Made by a program: the position numbers and the translations under genes. Positions 62,613 to 64,000 of a DNA stretch of 64,000 nucleotides are shown piece by piece. Numbering within the stretch: position 1 is the first letter of the stretch; every line of letters begins with the position of its first letter. Source of the stretch: Streptomyces sp. 1222.5 (GTDB taxonomy: Bacteria > Actinomycetota > Actinomycetes > Streptomycetales > Streptomycetaceae); contig NZ_FNSZ01000001.1 in assembly GCF_900105245.1 (NCBI RefSeq), positions 5,640,001 through 5,704,000 of the forward strand, read 5' to 3'. Under the pieces are notes generated by a model that made no database searches, was not told where the DNA came from, and saw only the letters and a program-made list of their open reading frames with translations.

Positions 62613-62689
62613 GTACAGCCGTCCGCCCCGGGTGAGAAACCGTCAGAACTTGTCGTACGGCAGTGCGTTTACCCGAGGCCTCCGAGACC

Positions 62690-62695
62690 TACCCT
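62690..62695 (+). promoter_or_regulatory. -10 box TACCCT for the leaderless gene at 62702
   Basis: TACCCT ends 6 nt before ATG 62702, with no ribosome binding site between them. Confidence 0.5.
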
Positions 62696-62701
62696 GAAAG
62701 T

Positions 62702-63769
62702 ATGGGCGGGCCTGGAGACCCACCGGAGGGGACACCCGAGGGCGGCCCCGGAGGTGCGGAGGACGAATACCGATCCGTCGTGTTCGACGAATCGTTCGTC
62801 CGCGCTGCCCGCCTCCAGGAGTACTCCGCCGAGGAGCGGATGACCGACCACGCGCCCGCCGTGCGCCGCCGCCCGCCCCTGCACCGGGGACTCGGCCGCC
62901 AGGCCCTGATCCTCGTCGTGCTGATCGCCGTCGCCTTCGGCACCGCCATCTACATGGGCGTCCGCCACCCCTACAGCTCCCCGCAGGCCCGGCGGCCCGT
63001 CGAGCCCCTGCGGATGACCGTCATCCCGCTCGCCCCGCAGGGCAAGGTGCCCGGCGCCGACGACGCCGAGACCCTCTACAGCCGCAGCCGCGCCGCCCAG
63101 TTCGCGATCGGCGCCGAGGGCGTGCCGCTGCCCGCCACGCACAGCACCGCCCACTTCTCGGACAGCCAGGTCGTCACCGCCCTCACCACCGCCAAGGACT
63201 ACATCGTCCGCTCGTCCCTCTACCCCGAGGTCCTCACCGAGCGGGAGGTCAACCCCGCCCGGGCGCTCCTCGACCCCGACCAGCTCGACCAGTTCGACCA
63301 GAGCTTCGACCACCCGGCGGCGGACGGCCGGCACGCCCCCACCGGCTGGCTGGTCCGCATCGACCCCTCCCGGGCCCAGCTCGCCGGCGACCGGATCCGC
63401 GTCCAGGGCAGCCTCAACGCCACCGAGGCCGACTCGGCCACCCTCGAGGTCATTGCCGACCACACCTTCGTCTACGCCCTGCGGCCCACCGGAGCCGCCG
63501 ACGCGCCCGTCTCCCTCTTCACGGTCCGCCGCGAGGTGACCTTCCGCTTCAGCCGCGACGACCTGCGCACCCACCAGGTCCAGCTCGTCACGTCGTACGT
63601 CCAGGCCGGCCCGCTGTCCTGCGCCGAGGACTCCAGCGCCTACCTGCATCCCCTGCTCGCCGGGCAGACGGCCAAGGCGGGCGGCCCCGCGGGCACCAAC
63701 CCCTACGAGACGGACAACACCCCGGCCCTGTGCGGCACCCTGGCCACCCAGGCCGAGCCGGACGTCTGA
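62702..63769 (+). CDS. Membrane-anchored extracytoplasmic protein with SVVFDExFVRAA motif
   Basis: Encodes 355 residues from ATG 62702 (leaderless). The N-terminus EDEYRSVVFDESFVRAARLQ closely matches the upstream gene product. One membrane helix follows (ALILVVLIAVAFGTAIYMGV, about residues 68-88), and then an external domain of about 265 residues with two cysteines (LSCAED, ALCGTL) that may pair. The external part has regular strands (GWLVRIDPSRAQLAGDRIRV, TFRFSRDDLRTHQVQLVTSY) and looks globular. The family is not recognised. Tandem position, the shared motif and leaderless promoters suggest a functional pair. Confidence 0.78.
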   Translation: MGGPGDPPEGTPEGGPGGAEDEYRSVVFDESFVRAARLQEYSAEERMTDHAPAVRRRPPLHRGLGRQALILVVLIAVAFGTAIYMGVRHPYSSPQARRPVEPLRMTVIPLAPQGKVPGADDAETLYSRSRAAQFAIGAEGVPLPATHSTAHFSDSQVVTALTTAKDYIVRSSLYPEVLTEREVNPARALLDPDQLDQFDQSFDHPAADGRHAPTGWLVRIDPSRAQLAGDRIRVQGSLNATEADSATLEVIADHTFVYALRPTGAADAPVSLFTVRREVTFRFSRDDLRTHQVQLVTSYVQAGPLSCAEDSSAYLHPLLAGQTAKAGGPAGTNPYETDNTPALCGTLATQAEPDV

Positions 63770-63806
63770 CCGGCCCGGACCGGCGTCCAGGGGGGCGGGC
63801 GTCGCC

Positions 63807-64000
63807 CTAGTCCTGGGGCGCGTCCTTCGGGCCCTCGCCCGACTGCGGCGGGCTGCGGAAGCCGTCGAAGCCCCGCCGGACCCGGCCGCCCAGGTCGCCC
63901 GCGCCGCCCGCGAGGTCCGAGACCAGCTTCATCAGCGGATCCTTGGAGCTCCTCACATCGTCGGCGTAGCTCGCCGCGGACTCCCGGAAGGACTCGCGGG
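63807..64000 (-). CDS. C-terminal part of an uncharacterised protein, truncated by window edge
   Basis: The minus strand is open from the window edge to the TAG at 63807-63809. It encodes about 63 C-terminal residues, including SFRESAASYADDVRSSKDPL and LVSDLAGGAGDLGGRVRRGF, and ends in an acidic proline-rich tail. It resembles conserved streptomycete hypotheticals with amphipathic helices. It is convergent with the preceding gene. The start lies outside the window. Confidence 0.65.
   Translation of the reverse strand, partial: RESFRESAASYADDVRSSKDPLMKLVSDLAGGAGDLGGRVRRGFDGFRSPPQSGEGPKDAPQD

Overview
The window is a high-GC actinobacterial chromosome segment and almost certainly comes from Streptomyces. 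The evidence is the uniform GC-rich third-position codon use, frequent GTG starts, the gene order tig-clpP1-clpP2-clpX-valS-folC-ndk-mreBCD-pbp2-rodA-rne-rplU-rpmA-obg-proB-proA (known from S. coelicolor), leaderless TANNNT promoters, and a common Streptomyces intergenic repeat. No integrase, transposase, CRISPR array or phage gene was seen.

Layout. 1-1.4 kb: truncated membrane acyltransferase, a 67-residue membrane protein, a strong terminator and tRNA-Gly. 1.5-6.4 kb: tRNA-Pro, trigger factor and the Clp protease (clpP1, clpP2, clpX), with a ClgR-like site before clpP1. 6.4-12.8 kb: a proline-rich membrane-anchored protein, valS, folC, a DUF4233 protein and ndk. 13.1-19.6 kb: the mreB-mreC-mreD-pbp2-rodA wall-elongation/spore-wall operon. 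19.7-23.2 kb: a CYTH-CHAD protein and a B12-binding radical SAM protein (TIGR03960 type).

23.3-42.7 kb is an accessory block of about 19-20 kb. It lies between the radical SAM gene and the gene for its usual partner, a DUF2344/TIGR03936 protein (43.9 kb), although these two are normally adjacent or fused. The block holds a haloperoxidase-like enzyme, a ferredoxin/reductase/P450 operon, a GAP-family membrane protein, a DUF899 protein, a polyphosphate kinase 2, a P-type cation ATPase coupled to a YihY-type membrane protein, and a TetR regulator with paired operators. It also carries four partner-switching signalling proteins: a STAS antagonist, a membrane SpoIIE phosphatase, an RsbW-like ATPase, and one polypeptide that joins an APC-type permease, a SpoIIE phosphatase domain and an RsbW-like ATPase domain. 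That fusion is the most unusual object in the window. Its phosphatase domain has lost one conserved metal-binding aspartate.

43.9-51.5 kb returns to conserved core genes: DUF2344, RNase E/G with long repetitive arms, ribosomal proteins L21 and L27, and the GTPase Obg. 51.6-58.7 kb holds a decayed PhoD phosphatase followed by cell-wall polymer genes: a fused CDP-ribitol synthase, a membrane CDP-glycerol/ribitol phosphotransferase and a family 2 glycosyltransferase. 58.7-64 kb has proline biosynthesis (proB, proA), a small conserved hypothetical, two related single-pass membrane proteins and a gene running off the right edge.

The core genes cover protein folding and turnover, translation, and cell-wall growth and sporulation. 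The accessory block looks like an environmental-stress and signalling cassette. Gene functions are inferred from motifs readable in the translations; no database search was run.
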